From positions 186,001 through 250,000 of the forward strand of contig JAJTUP010000018.1 of the NCBI GenBank assembly GCA_021399435.1: a stretch of 64,000 bases of DNA. The letters are read 5' to 3'. The stretch is from Diaporthe sp. PMI_573 (Eukaryota > Ascomycota > Sordariomycetes > Diaporthales > Diaporthaceae). Both the position numbers and the translations under genes were made by a program. The number at the start of each line of letters is the position of its first letter. Within the stretch, counting starts at the first letter, position 1. Shown in pieces: positions 32,405 through 43,100 of the stretch. Below the pieces are notes generated by a model. The model saw nothing but the letters and a program-made list of their open reading frames with translations. It was not told the DNA's origin and did not search any database.

Positions 32405-33352
32405 GGTGGTGATGTTCTGATCGAGTCCGGCAGCAAGCATTCAGACAAGTCTGCGAAGGGGAAGTGTGGGTTCTAGTAGACGGCTGGAGGATTGAATGTG
32501 TGAGATGACGAGATAGGCGTATGGCTCGACTTCGACAACTGTGGACAATGAAAGAGGGCGGACGTGTGCCTTTGGAATTCCGGGCAAATCCGTCTCAACC
32601 TGCATTTTAACACAGCCCTAACAGGATAGCATTTAACGTTTTTACCTACACCCTAACAAGCTAGCAGCTAACTTAGTGTTTCGAAACTATTACGGTAGTA
32701 AGGGGTGCTTGTGCCTCTGACCAATTCCTGTCCCTTTTTCAAATCGTCTGATGCCAAGGGGCTAGGATAGCATTGTTTCAAGTTGCACACTATGCTTCTT
32801 TTTTTAAAGCTATCTTCAGGTCTTAGCTATCTTCAGGAGCAAGTATGACTGTAGCCGCCAAGAGTTATTCACTTAGCTATATACGAAATATATCTCCACA
32901 TAGACTATAATAAACTTTCAGAAAACTTTCCAATATCTAGTTAGCACACACCGCTTTGCGGCTGTGGCTATAGCTATAGCTAATATTAAACCTTCTCGTC
33001 TTAAGCAAGCCAAGCTTAGGCAGAGGCTTAGACAGAGACATGACCGAGTTGCAGTGCGGACAATTCCGGATGGCCATCATGCTATCTCCCGAATTAACGA
33101 TATCCAGCCACTATGAAGCTCGCTGCTAAGATCTCAGGTACGGCATCTTTCTAAGAGAGAAGTACGAAGCATCAGGAGCGCCAGGGTAAGTATAAAGAAG
33201 GATACCATCCCATCAACTTACACTCTTTATCAGCCCAACTATCATCCTCAACTCTATTGCTCCTGGCCTCTAGCTGCTTTCTCAAGCCTTGTCTCACACT
33301 CTTCCACATTCGTTACCACCTTGTCTTGCCGCTTCAACGGTTTATCGTCAAA
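32405..33352. other. AT-rich intergenic, likely RIP-altered in part
   Basis: From about 32580 to 33010 the DNA is AT-rich with repeated GCTAT/TAGCTA words and no open frame of note. A TATA-like GTATAAAG at about 33190-33197 lies some 160 bases before the next gene's start, followed by a CT-rich leader; this is a plausible core promoter. Confidence 0.45.
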
Positions 33353-34090
33353 ATGATAGCCCGTCAGAACATTTTCATGTTACTTGTCCTCAACCTGTGG
33401 ACTGCTCTATGCAATGCCCAGTTTAGTGTGTGGCGCGCCGATACCAGGACCCCGACGGAGATGCGCGCCGCTGGCCTCTTTGCTCCCAGGGGAGCTAGCC
33501 AGATTCTCCAAGTTCTCCCAAACACCAGCATGTACAACCATGCGGTCGGCGCTCCCAACGGCGCGAGTCGGGACAACGACGGCTATGTCTCGACCACCGC
33601 CAGCGAAGACACCGCTATCAGATTCCTCGGGCAGATGTTTAACGGCAACGGCTACGTCTACGAGATAGCGGCAGCGGCCAACTTTATCCAGGTCTCCGGC
33701 ACCCTCGGTCAGTTCAGCCCGTACCCGAACGAGCAAGAGTACGCGGCGCTCGGCGGCTTCAGCTGGGATCAGGTCATCCGCTGGACGCACTACACCAACG
33801 GCATCGCGGACGCTGCCGGCATGCAGGACAACAATGCGTACGAGGGCAGGATCTATAACAACCTGAGGCCAACCAACGGCGAGCCCCGCCTTGCCGGGTT
33901 CCCCTCCAACCACCGAGCCTGGACTATGTCCCCTTGGAATGCATTTGCCCAGGGCGGCCCCGGCTGCGGTGGAAACAACCCGCGCTCCCTTCACTCTCGC
34001 CAGGGCACTTGCACCCCCAGGGAAGATGCCTTCAAGACTGCTCAGAGGTTCATCGACGAGAACTGCTGGGCCAAGTCCGACTGTGGCTAA
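33353..34090 (+). CDS. Secreted ADP-ribosyltransferase-like protein (enterotoxin-A-type fold)
   Basis: Intronless, 245 residues from the ATG at 33353 (an earlier in-frame ATG would remove the signal peptide from the terminus). Residues 1-22 are a signal peptide ending at CNA. The mature start holds VWRADTRTP with Arg27 and Asp29, the R-x-D arginine of R-S-E class ADP-ribosyltransferases. GYVSTTASEDTA supplies the S-T-T motif and PNEQEYAALGG a candidate E-x-E catalytic pair. Cysteines in the C-terminal third suggest disulphides. The family moves ADP-ribose from NAD to proteins or DNA; fungal members occur in insect- and plant-associated species, but this target is unknown. All three motifs are in place and the frame is unbroken. 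The neighbours are other small or secreted proteins. Confidence 0.8.
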   Translation: MIARQNIFMLLVLNLWTALCNAQFSVWRADTRTPTEMRAAGLFAPRGASQILQVLPNTSMYNHAVGAPNGASRDNDGYVSTTASEDTAIRFLGQMFNGNGYVYEIAAAANFIQVSGTLGQFSPYPNEQEYAALGGFSWDQVIRWTHYTNGIADAAGMQDNNAYEGRIYNNLRPTNGEPRLAGFPSNHRAWTMSPWNAFAQGGPGCGGNNPRSLHSRQGTCTPREDAFKTAQRFIDENCWAKSDCG

Positions 34091-34945
34091 TCGCGGAGGG
34101 TCGACCACGCTGCTTAAGCTTGCGGCCTCGGTGGGGGCACTTTGCATCCAGCCATGCCTTCTCAAGAAGCGATGGCAGATTTATAACGCCGCATTTGCGA
34201 TCCAACCCGAGGTTGTCAATGTTCTGGGTAGGAGACGGAAGATGATGGGCTGAGGGATAGTTAAGGACTGGCCACAAAGTTTTCACCTTTGCTTGTTTCA
34301 TTTGAGCATTATTTATTTATTCTCTTCTAGGTGTGTGTTTATTAGATATTGTGGAGATATAGTAGTAGGAACATACTGGTCTTATTCCATGAACATCATC
34401 CAAGACTCCGATGAAAACTGAGAAAGCCGAGTCACCCAATGGGTCCCGTGTACTCAAATGCACGCCTTACGCGAATTAGCAGCCGCTTATAGCTCCGGAA
34501 ATGTCCCAGCCACTATGCCACAGAAAATGAGCTGATCTTTGACCAGAGGTTCAGTGACAACGACCTTACCCAGTGGGTTCATCAAAGTAGAGGTGAAGAT
34601 GGCATGAATCATCTGAGACACTGGTATCAGGTTGTCACCAACTACTCCAATCGTAACTTGACGTCAATTGGTGTTAAAGTGATAAATGGAGTGGTGTTGC
34701 TGGCTTATCTCAAATGTTTGTCGAGCAAATTAGATACCATTACTTGGTAAGACTATGGGATAATTCAGCTACTGGTTTGATGTGGGAAGAAACCTCTACA
34801 GACGTTACCCGCAAAGCTTGAAGTAAACCGTCATGGTTCTGCTTATCGGATATATACAGGATGTTGTTAATGTGCTATAGATGAGAAAATGAGCCACTGC
34901 GTCAAAAGAAAAAAAGCAGTGTGTGATGAGAGTTTTCCTTTAGCT
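34091..34945. other. Intergenic, no gene seen
   Basis: 3' region of the ADP-ribosyltransferase-like gene and unassigned AT-rich DNA. No open frame of more than about 80 codons with protein character. Confidence 0.5.
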
Positions 34946-35476
34946 CTAGGCCTGTCTGCCATACATCTTGACTGACTTATAAGTTGGACTGGGCTCGTCT
35001 TGACGGTTCTGCTGCTTGTGGTTGATGACAGTCACAAACTGGCCCATGCTGTTGATCTTGAATTTGGTCTCGGCGCTCTGAACTGGTTGTTGGCTGGACC
35101 ATATGCTTCCGTACACGGAATCGGTCGTCATCTCGGAAGCTGCGTAGTTGGTCCCTGGTAATAGACCTTCGACCCGGAGATCCCGCTCTCCATCCCGCTC
35201 CCTTGCCTTGTTGCTGTCCGCAACGTCTTCGAATCCGGTTCCATCTGGCTGTGACGCTGGTAAAGCCGGAGGCCTATCCTCGTGCATGTCACCAAGCGGA
35301 ATCCCATGCCCCACCTCCCGGCTCCTCCCGTCAGTCACCCCTGGAAGGCAAGACGAGTTTGTAATCCCCATCCTCCTCTTCCGGGTGTTAATCCGCTCTG
35401 GCTCAAGCATCTGCCTGCAGTCGGGGCACTCCCACCCAAAGTGTGTGTATGACACCTTGTGCAGGCGTAATAGGCG
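34946..35476 (-). CDS. Hypothetical protein, probably 3' exon or fragment
   Basis: A minus frame is open from an acceptor-like TTTTAG at about 35477-35482 to a stop at 34946, some 177 codons. It starts RLLRLHKVSYTHFGWECPDC, with a single CxxC, and continues as a Ser/Pro/Asp-rich, probably disordered tail ending SVKMYGRQA. No ATG lies near the beginning, so an upstream exon is missing or the piece is a gene remnant. No known domain. Confidence 0.35.
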   Translation of the reverse strand, partial: RLLRLHKVSYTHFGWECPDCRQMLEPERINTRKRRMGITNSSCLPGVTDGRSREVGHGIPLGDMHEDRPPALPASQPDGTGFEDVADSNKARERDGERDLRVEGLLPGTNYAASEMTTDSVYGSIWSSQQPVQSAETKFKINSMGQFVTVINHKQQNRQDEPSPTYKSVKMYGRQA

Positions 35477-35665
35477 CTAAAACCTCATCATAGCTATTAC
35501 CCCCTTGTATCTAAGTATCCTTTTTTTAGTATAAATACGTACTGAAATAATAATCTATATATTACATTGGCAAGCTGATGGTAATCTTGCCTACTTAATC
35601 GATGACACTATTGTATGCAGGGAACCGCATACAGCTTTGTATACGGGATTGGGAACAAAACCACC

Positions 35666-36829
35666 TTAGTTGATGACAGCTTCCTCTGGACCAAGACTCA
35701 ATTCTTCCCGGAGCCGGCCTTTATCCTCAGCTTCATCCTCAGCCTTTTGATTCTTTGCCCACTCCTCTGCTTCGTCCTGAGCTTCTTGATTCTTTGCCTG
35801 CTCATCTTCCAGTTTCATTGCCTGGCTGTAACCATCACCCAATTGCTCAGCTAAGGTGAGTTGACTATACTTGGTGGCCAAAGAGTCGAGTCCGTTTACC
35901 TCAGCAGCCATCTTTACTTGATAGTAGGCTGAAGCCATTGGAGATCCAGTGATTTTCTCTTCCTGGTGGAGATGCACAAACTCTATAGCCAGGTCCAAAC
36001 TACATTGCGTATCATTCGCGGCCCATAAGCCCTCGCAAGTGTATGAGATTTCTCTGATGCGTCTGATACGCTGGTCCGACTGATCAATCTCTGTCAAGGG
36101 AAGAGTACAGTGAGAGCAGGTGCACTTAAAGCCCCACCCGCTCTGCAGCTCATGAACCCGTTCATGTCGCGGTTGTACGAAATTCACGTCTGTCCCGGGA
36201 CATCAGTATTCAGCAAGTGCTGCCGCGAGATCATTAACGGGTGACGCTATATCGACTTACATGTGATGGTGAGCCCCTCACCTAGGTGGATGGTGCGAGT
36301 GGCAAACAGAGACTGACTGAGCGTCTCGCTGTCAAATGAATAACCGACACTACAATAGTGATTAGTGGTCTGAGCAATTCAGCGGTAGATGGTAGACTTA
36401 CTTGGGACGGCAAGCGTGGTTGAAGCGCTTCTCAATCGTTAGTGTTCGGGATGTGGGATGAGTGATAAAGGATGTACTTACGGAGACTTCTGGAAAGTTC
36501 GCGGTGCTTCCTCTGGGAAGTCCTCCAAATGATCTGAACATGAATGAGTTGGTCACCATGATGTCACTTGCATGGTGTCCACCCCACTGTCTATGCTGTG
36601 AAAGAAACATCGTCTGCTGCTCTTTACTCATGCGCTCAACAGCAACATCCCGCAGCTCTCCTAGGACCTCTGGATCAAGAACGTAGGCGGTGTCGTGCTC
36701 CACAAGTAGAGGGTTCCAGGACATGAGAGCTTCGCCCTTCGCAATGCTACGGTCAGCCACCAAGCCCATCCCCTTTCCAGCACTTCTGATCTCCAAAATA
36801 GGACAGGGAGGTACCTTATCAGCCTTCAT
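35666..36829 (-). CDS. SET-domain protein (SMYD-like)
   Basis: Exons 36829-36482, 36430-36402, 36349-36261 and 36189-35666 encode 329 residues; the introns (51, 52 and 71 bases) are all in phase, and exon 2 is only 29 bases. The SET domain starts with GKGMGLVADRSIAKGEALM. The short exon encodes RFNHACRPN, the SAM-binding/catalytic NHxCxPN motif, and exon 3 continues VGYSFDSE to GEGLTIT. The last exon has the post-SET zinc site WGFKCTCSHC. The tail (about 275-329) is a Glu/Lys/Ala-rich repeat (AKNQEAQDEAEEWAKNQKAE), likely helical. The protein should methylate lysines; many fungal SMYD-like members have unknown targets. An in-frame reading of the first intron would destroy the domain, which supports the splice model. 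Confidence 0.8.
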
Positions 36830-36839
36830 CAACCGGGTG

Positions 36840-37265
36840 ACAGCTTTGAAAAAGGATACGCCGCCTTACTTGTATAACATTGCTTCCACAGGCGCACAGA
36901 ATGTGAAATACTGTTTCGACGCGGGGCCCGCAACGTGTGACAGTGACCCCAATCAGTTCGAAGGGAGGGCAGTAGCTCCCAACGGGGGTAACTGGGTCAC
37001 TCCGTTCCGCAGGAGGGATGTTGTGCCGACAACCTTCAACCAATACATGTCAAAGAGAGGAGAGCTCTTCACCTCAGCCAGAAGTATGTCGCCCGGGGAA
37101 AAGCTCTACCACGCCGAGATCGACCCGGTTATGGAGGCAGCTGCTCTCGAAAACCCAGATGAAGATGCTCGAAATGCATTTTTCGCCAACCCAGACAACT
37201 ATGAGTTGGTTGAGGATGAGGTGGAGCGTCCCATAACTAGTGAGGAAGCCGCTACTTTGTCTTGA
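36840..37265 (+). CDS. Hypothetical C-terminal fragment
   Basis: A plus-strand frame ending at 37265 carries about 140 residues of convincing protein (KYCFDAGPATCDSDPNQFEG, WVTPFRRRDVVPTTFNQYMS, an acidic C terminus). Its upstream continuation runs into the antisense of the SET gene, and the real 5' part is absent. A TTCCACAG acceptor-like site lies at about 36885-36892. It looks like the 3' exon of a gene truncated by rearrangement, or a gene whose first exons are cryptic. No domain recognised. Confidence 0.35.
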   Translation, partial: TALKKDTPPYLYNIASTGAQNVKYCFDAGPATCDSDPNQFEGRAVAPNGGNWVTPFRRRDVVPTTFNQYMSKRGELFTSARSMSPGEKLYHAEIDPVMEAAALENPDEDARNAFFANPDNYELVEDEVERPITSEEAATLS

Positions 37266-37653
37266 GCTTAGAGGTTGTTTCGTTTCTATGCTTTTCTTAT
37301 GTAGAGTTGTCTGCTTGAATGCTGGTTGTAGTATTGGCTTACTGTGTGTGTGTGTGGTGAGGAAGAAAGTTGTGTAAGAGCGATAGGCTAATTTTGCAGC
37401 CGGATCGCTTTGAGGCTATCTTGCTTCTTGCTGTATGACTGACTGGCCAAGTCTAGTCTACAGTACTAGAGTAAGCTAGTCTTCTCATGAGTTTTTGTTT
37501 CACAAGTTGCTTCTTGATAGTTAAGAAGCTCCATGCCACCAGAGGCACCGTTAGTCCCCTGGTAGAGAACTTGTCACTTCTCAATCTTGAACACCCGGGT
37601 ACATTATTATGATGAGTGAGTAACGCCATTGTTGAAATTCTCATTCTAGGCCT
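37266..37653. other. Intergenic with short TG repeat
   Basis: 3' region of the fragment above, including a TGTGTGTGTGTGTG run near 37343-37356. No gene seen. Confidence 0.5.
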
Positions 37654-38880
37654 TTACGCTTGAAAACAAAACGCCTTGAATCGACTTCGCTCATCAAACA
37701 GGGTCTCGGATATCCAGTATCCCACATCAGACCCACCTCCCTCATCTATTCCTGATTCTGCATTTGGCCGCTCGTTATGAGCCGGCCGGAATATACGGGG
37801 TCTCGCGTGATAAGAGAATTTATTTGGCATTCCTTGTTTCCACTCGGGAATACCGATTCTGCAAGACTGCGTAATAGCCTCGTGGCGATACTGGGCGAAC
37901 GGCGTATAGGGAAGCCCCAGCTCAATGTCGCAGGACCTCCCCATCTGCCCGAACTCGCGGGCCATGGCCTCCATCAGACTCGCAATGTACTTTGTGCAGT
38001 GGTACTCAAGGGCGTTGCCAAACTGGCAGTCAATCAAAAGACATGTGTCAGGGTAGAATCCAATGTACAACTTCTGGAGGTTCGGCATAAGCTGGGGGAC
38101 AGAAGACAGCGTCCGTGTCAGCATGTTTGCCTCGTTTTTATCCGCTGCGGGCAGAGCATCGTAGTCCCTGCTGCTTATAAATCGGTCTTCCATGACGAAC
38201 TCTGCGGAGGTAATTCGTGACAGGATATTTGCGGGAATCTGTGGAAAGAGACCTCCAAACACACGTTGGCTGGTCGGGCGGACGACAAAAGTGTTGCTAC
38301 TGTAGAGGACCTCAACTCCTTCGTTATACCTGGCGGCGTCGCTATCAGCACGAGCCAATCCGCCCAGAGCCACGGAAGCATATCACGAGTGGGTTATATT
38401 TACTTACGCCTTCCGGCAAGTAAGAAGCCACCCAAGGGCCCCGACGGCCAGCTCAGGTGGACTTGCGCATGAACAACGAGCCGCCCGCAGGCGTTCCCAC
38501 AGGGTACCAAGGCAAGTGTCTTCGAATGGTGACTCGTCGGGCAAGCGGCTGCAGATGCAACCGCACCATTGCGTCCGGCGCCTAGCTGGGTGCCTGGCCA
38601 CCGTCTTAGCCTTCGTCTTGGCAACCAATCCTCCCAGCCATTGCCTCGCAGCACCAAAAGCCCCGGGCGGTGGGATGAAGCCCGGGGCCTCCATCTGCGA
38701 CTGTAGTGACTCTGGCTGGCACCGCTCAATGTGCACAGTCCTCCCGCCGAAGGCGGCAATGAGGATGGAGGTGCGCACCTCAGGCGGCAGAGCCGTGAAG
38801 ATGGCGCTGTTAGCTGTCGCCCGTTCACTTCTATCTGCCACCTTACGTGATTTAAAGGGTGAGATGCGGCGCGAGACCAA
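37654..38880 (-). CDS. DUF7730-like fungal protein of unknown function
   Basis: Two exons, about 38880-38408 and 38329-37654, joined in phase 2 over a 78-base intron (GTAAGT..GCCAG), give about 382 residues. The 5' end is uncertain: no ATG lies in frame near 38880, so a short first exon is probable, and a second intron near 38835-38800 is possible. Recognisable blocks are ALPPEVRTSILIAAFGGRTVHIE, then GALGWLLTCRKAYNEGVEVLYSSNTFVV across the splice. This is the pattern of the F-box-like fungal DUF7730 family (name from memory). The region between them is Arg/Cys-rich and poorly conserved. Function unknown; the family is expanded in filamentous ascomycetes. Confidence 0.6.
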
Positions 38881-39978
38881 TTTTCAGTATGTAGAAGTGT
38901 GCTGTCGAGCGTCCGGTATGGTATGGGCTGGGGGATGTGGTATTGGTACGACTGATAATCCAAGACCATTTGGGTCAGCCACGCTTGCCAGTAGAATATC
39001 AAGGCCTATGACAAAGCAAACATGGACACGCGACACATGTTGCTGTGCAGTTTATCACGCTAGCCTTTTACGGCTGGTTACTGAACTACATCAAGGGTGT
39101 CAAATAATCTAATACCATGATAAACTATGCTTAAGATCTTTTATTATTCGATCATCGGCATCTACTCGGTACCCACCCGGGCAGTTTCTCGTTCTGCTCG
39201 CCACCGAACGGCGGCAGCGTACAACCTTTAGATGGATGGACCGAGACACAGAGACTCTACCTGACGAGTCTGGTCCTCACCCGTGTATAGGGTGCCTTTT
39301 CCGATGATCACCGTATTTCCATCGTTCATCGATAGTATAAATTCACAAAAAAAAAAAAAAAAGGATTATCTATTCCCTATCGAAGATGTCGAAGGAGGTG
39401 AAGCGGTATTTGTTAAACTGTGTCCTGGTGACGTAGCAGACTCTATATGAGTATACCTTGTGCTTGAGAAGCCTGCTAGGGGCCTACAAGACCAACTGTA
39501 CACGCGCATCTCCGTACAGCAACACTCTGAATGTATCAGTATACAGGAGCAGCTTCGACATGAACGACGTAGTCTGGTTCCGTTTTGTGGGGGAAGGGAA
39601 TTTGGATGAACCTCTAGGGTGCCATTCGGATGGAATTGTGGGGGACGTGGAGCCGGGAGGAGGGTGTTTGGTGGGGCCGAGAATGCACGCACCCGGCATC
39701 ACAGCAATAACTCTGCTTCTAGGATGCAATTCTGTTCCAATTAACTGCAATGCGCTCGTTGTGTTAGCTATTTCGTTGTCCATTTGATCCACAAGGATTT
39801 GTAGTGTTACGTACGAGATGATGAGCGGGACGCGTGGCCTCGTCCGGAGAATCAATTATATGTAAAGTCTCGTTATTTGCCTTCCTGATGGCGAGAGATT
39901 CGTCTGTCAATGATACTGCTTGTGCTCTCAATGTTTATTACCACCATACCGTTGCTAAAGTCCACCCTGTCTTCCAAG
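38881..39978. other. Intergenic with a poly-A tract
   Basis: No convincing gene. An A-run of about 17 bases at 39346-39362 may be the tail of a retroposed sequence or simple slippage; nothing recognisable precedes it. Plus- and minus-strand ORFs of about 110-120 codons at 39458-39855 lack protein character. Confidence 0.4.
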
Positions 39979-41031
39979 ATGCAACTTCAAGAGTTTTTCA
40001 GATTTCCATGGCTGTCACTGGTCGTTGCTGTCGCCATGTTCGCGGTTGGCGGAGCCGCCCAACAGGTTCCTGCTGCCGCCGCGTTGATCGCCAGAAACGC
40101 GCAGGCGTCAAATTCGACAGACTGCTCCCGGGAGTGTATGACAAACATTGTTACCCAGATCCTGGACTCTGTGGTTGCCCACGATCCGTCCACCCTGCCG
40201 TTGGCATCGACCTACAAGGCAACCGAGAACTCGCATCCGGCAGCGCTTGCCATGATGACGCTGTGGCGCACCGTCACCAAAGCAGGCTCCCCCGACCTGC
40301 TCGCAATCGACACCACCAATGGTACGGCTTACTTTTCCCTGGACATCAGCGAGGGGAACGACGCATCCCCATCAGTCCTTCGGGGTCGAATCGCGGTGGT
40401 CAACCAGCAGATCACTGAGCTGGAGCTGTTTATCAACCGCTACCGCGGCGACCACGGTTTCTCCTTCTCGGCCGCAGAGCTTCCAGTGAACTATGCAGAG
40501 TTGATGTCGCCGCCGTCTAACCGGACCAAAGCGAGCCGGGAGACGTTGTGGAAGTTGAGCGAGGCCCTCTTCGCCGAGTCCAGCGACTTCTCAGTCGCCG
40601 TCAGCGACAACTGCCAATTCACCGAGATAGGCTGGAAGGTTGTTGATGCCGGGACATATAATAATGGATCAACTGACCCCCTTGGTTGCGCCTGGCCAGA
40701 CGATCATCCGACCGACGACAACGCACGGGTGGCCCTGGTCATCGACGAGGAGTTGGGCTTCGTTGTTACCAGTGGGGTGATTCCGGGCACGGTCTACCCA
40801 TATGGCGGGAATGTCTCTGCCTTCATCCCGAACAAGATGGTAGCAGCACAGGAGGCACAGGTGGATTACATCGAATACATGCAAGCCACGGATCCATCTG
40901 TGCCACTGGTGGCTCCTTTCGGGGGCACTGGTGACACCCTCGAGGTGCTTCAATACTACAACGACGAGCTCACGGCCATGCAGATTAACGTCTACGTCAG
41001 CGGTCCGAATATGACATCACCCTGGTTGTAA
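39979..41031 (+). CDS. Secreted protein, DUF8021-like
   Basis: Intronless, 350 residues from ATG 39979. An upstream in-frame ATG at 39910 would add 23 hydrophobic residues but bury the better signal peptide (FFRFPWLSLVVAVAMFAVGGAAQQ). The mature part begins with a paired cysteine segment (DCSRECMTNIVTQILDSVVAHDPSTLPLASTYKATEN), characteristic of fungal secreted proteins annotated as DUF8021 (from memory). It has several N-glycosylation sites (NGTAY, NRTKA, NGSTD, NMTSP) and a conserved C-terminal region with GVIPGTVYPYGGNVSAFIPN. No enzymatic motif is evident. Probably an extracellular enzyme or ligand-binding protein of unknown role. Confidence 0.65.
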   Translation: MQLQEFFRFPWLSLVVAVAMFAVGGAAQQVPAAAALIARNAQASNSTDCSRECMTNIVTQILDSVVAHDPSTLPLASTYKATENSHPAALAMMTLWRTVTKAGSPDLLAIDTTNGTAYFSLDISEGNDASPSVLRGRIAVVNQQITELELFINRYRGDHGFSFSAAELPVNYAELMSPPSNRTKASRETLWKLSEALFAESSDFSVAVSDNCQFTEIGWKVVDAGTYNNGSTDPLGCAWPDDHPTDDNARVALVIDEELGFVVTSGVIPGTVYPYGGNVSAFIPNKMVAAQEAQVDYIEYMQATDPSVPLVAPFGGTGDTLEVLQYYNDELTAMQINVYVSGPNMTSPWL

Positions 41032-41582
41032 TTGATACAAGAATGTGGCTTCATAATCGGTCTTGCAACTAGCAGCCTTGGAGTTCACATTGGGGACTTA
41101 ATCCTAGGTGTGACCCATCGCGCCGACGAGGTTCACCATGAGCTACTTTCAGACTCTCCCTAGATTTATGCTGCGCATTTGTCAACGGTATCATACTTTG
41201 TAAACAGTATTCAGTTGTTGAACTATTACTGTGGTGAGACTGATTTGGTTTCGAACAATTGGACCGTAATGATCAACATACGAGAAAGACTTGTTCTTCC
41301 GTTGCAATCTCTTGTTTCTTATGCGCAATACGAAATATGATAATTACAACATGACTGAGACTTCGATATTAAGATTACGATTACCACGAGCTATCAGAAT
41401 CAGCTTGATGAAATGATCCGGTTGAAGGTGTTTCAAAGTGAAGAAGCCTTTAGTTAGGAACGACTCAAGAAGTCTAGAAAGAATTTCTCATAACTGCGGC
41501 AGCATCAGTTATAGACTCGGAATGGTCTTGCTCTATTGACCCTCCGATCACTATATGCTTGCCCAGAAGTCGGCCGATTATT
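41032..41582. other. Intergenic, no gene seen
   Basis: Spacer between the secreted protein (plus) and the bZIP gene (minus); AT-rich, no coding signal. Confidence 0.5.
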
Positions 41583-42720
41583 CTACGATAAAGCTTGGGC
41601 TAACCACGCAGTCCGCTCTTTTATGTAAGATGCCTTCCATCTTGGTCCATCGCCGAAACAGGTAGCTTTGAGCCACAAGTTGTGGATGAAGGCCTCCAAA
41701 ATATTTCTTGCGTCTGCATCCGTTCCATCATTGCGCATCGCGGCTTCTAGCCGTCTCAGCGCCGGACCCTGTAATTTTCCCTCGGCACCTCGTGCGACTG
41801 CAGTAGCGGTGGACCATTCATCGAAGTCGAGTCCCCCTACATCATGCTCTTTTTCGACACGTTGCCGCAGGAGAAGGGCCGAGTCCATTGTTGCTGCCAG
41901 GTTGTCCGCCTTACAGGAGCCTACCCGATAGAATTCAAGACGCGCCTCGGCGAGGGCAAGGAGGTAGTTATAGCTACATTGTGTCGAAACGTATCTTAGC
42001 ATGCCTGCTAAAATAGGGTTACTTTGAGCAGCGGACGCAATTCTGCCGGGCTGGTGGTTGGTGAGCTGGTAGAGGAGGCTGACAGTTGTTTCGGTACAGT
42101 ACCAGTAGATCTGAGCTGCGAGGGTGTGCTGGTTGGGCCCAAGATAAGGTGCAATGTCCAAAGGCGGATCCAAAATACGACCGAGACCGGATGGAAATGC
42201 AAGAATGCCACAATCAAGACGGAATCCCATGGGGCTAGATTGTTGCGGTCTGAGGTCATGTGGTATGACCGAGTTCATGTCTTTGGTCGCCGTTGCCTCC
42301 ACCACCACAGACGGCATGAGATCCCATGATAACCCACTAGGAAGACTAGCAGCCGCGCTGGTGAGATCTGAGTGCGCAAGACTGCTGTATCCCGAGGGCG
42401 AATCGCTGCCAGATCCAGTTCCCGAATCGCTGCGATGGGATAATTCGGCGACAAAACCGGCCGCTTCGGCGACTTTGTGAATCTTGGAGCGGAGAGCCGT
42501 GGGATCGACACTTTTGGAAGCTTCCACCATATCCTTGATCACCTTTTTGAGCCGTGCATTTTCTTCCCGAAGGTCACGGAGTGTTGTGGCTTGTCGAACA
42601 CGAAATGCTCGCTGGGAAATCTTGGCCCGTTCCCTCCGACGCTGTCCTCATTGGTCAGCTTCCGGTATCGCGGCGAAAAAAGGAAACGCCTACTTTTAGT
42701 TCAGCTTCTGCGTTGTCCAT
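41583..42720 (-). CDS. bZIP transcription factor
   Basis: Exon 1, 42720-42694, encodes only nine residues (MDNAEAELK). A 52-base intron (GTAGGC..GGACAG with a CTGAC branch) leads in phase 0 to exon 2, 42641-41583; 361 residues in total. Exon 2 opens with the basic region RRRERAKISQRAFRVRQ, matching the N-x2-SQRAFRxR class of fungal bZIPs apart from the first Asn, followed by a short leucine zipper (LRDLREENARLKKVIKDM). A Ser/Gly-rich linker precedes a C-terminal helical domain (ILDPPLDIAPYLGPNQHTLAAQIYWYCTE) like those of fungal bZIPs of the DUF3425 type. Without the tiny first exon the zipper has no start codon. It is divergent from the SDR gene 380 bases away, its likely co-regulated partner. 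Confidence 0.75.
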
Positions 42721-43100
42721 GCTGGCCGTTCTGTTATTTCCGGGCCTTGCTCGTATGCGTGTGGAGTTGTTGCGTAGAATGACGCGACGGTGCAATGTGT
42801 TGCCGTGCACTCAGGCCGGGTCCCGCGCATCGTGACTTGACCCTGAGACCCGAAGTGAGGTGAGACGGGTAAAATTCACCTCCGATCACGTAACATGAGT
42901 AGGGTTAGTCCGATTGTGCGACCCAACAACTGTGGAACCGTTGAGTTGACAGGCCGTGTAAGCCAGATACAGAGGACTTCAAATACTAGTATAAAGATAA
43001 TGAAGTGTGAGTTTATCCCCATCGATACCTACGCACCTGTGAAATTCCATAATTCAAATACCTAGAATCTTGTTGTCGCGTTACAAAGAGTGCAATTACC

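Noticed and set aside
33407..34165. 252-codon minus-strand ORF
   Set aside because: Antisense shadow of the ADP-ribosyltransferase-like gene, which has a signal peptide and all family motifs.
39346..39362. Poly-A tract as a retroposon tail
   Set aside because: No coding or repeat sequence upstream resembling a LINE or SINE and no flanking duplication; simple slippage is enough.
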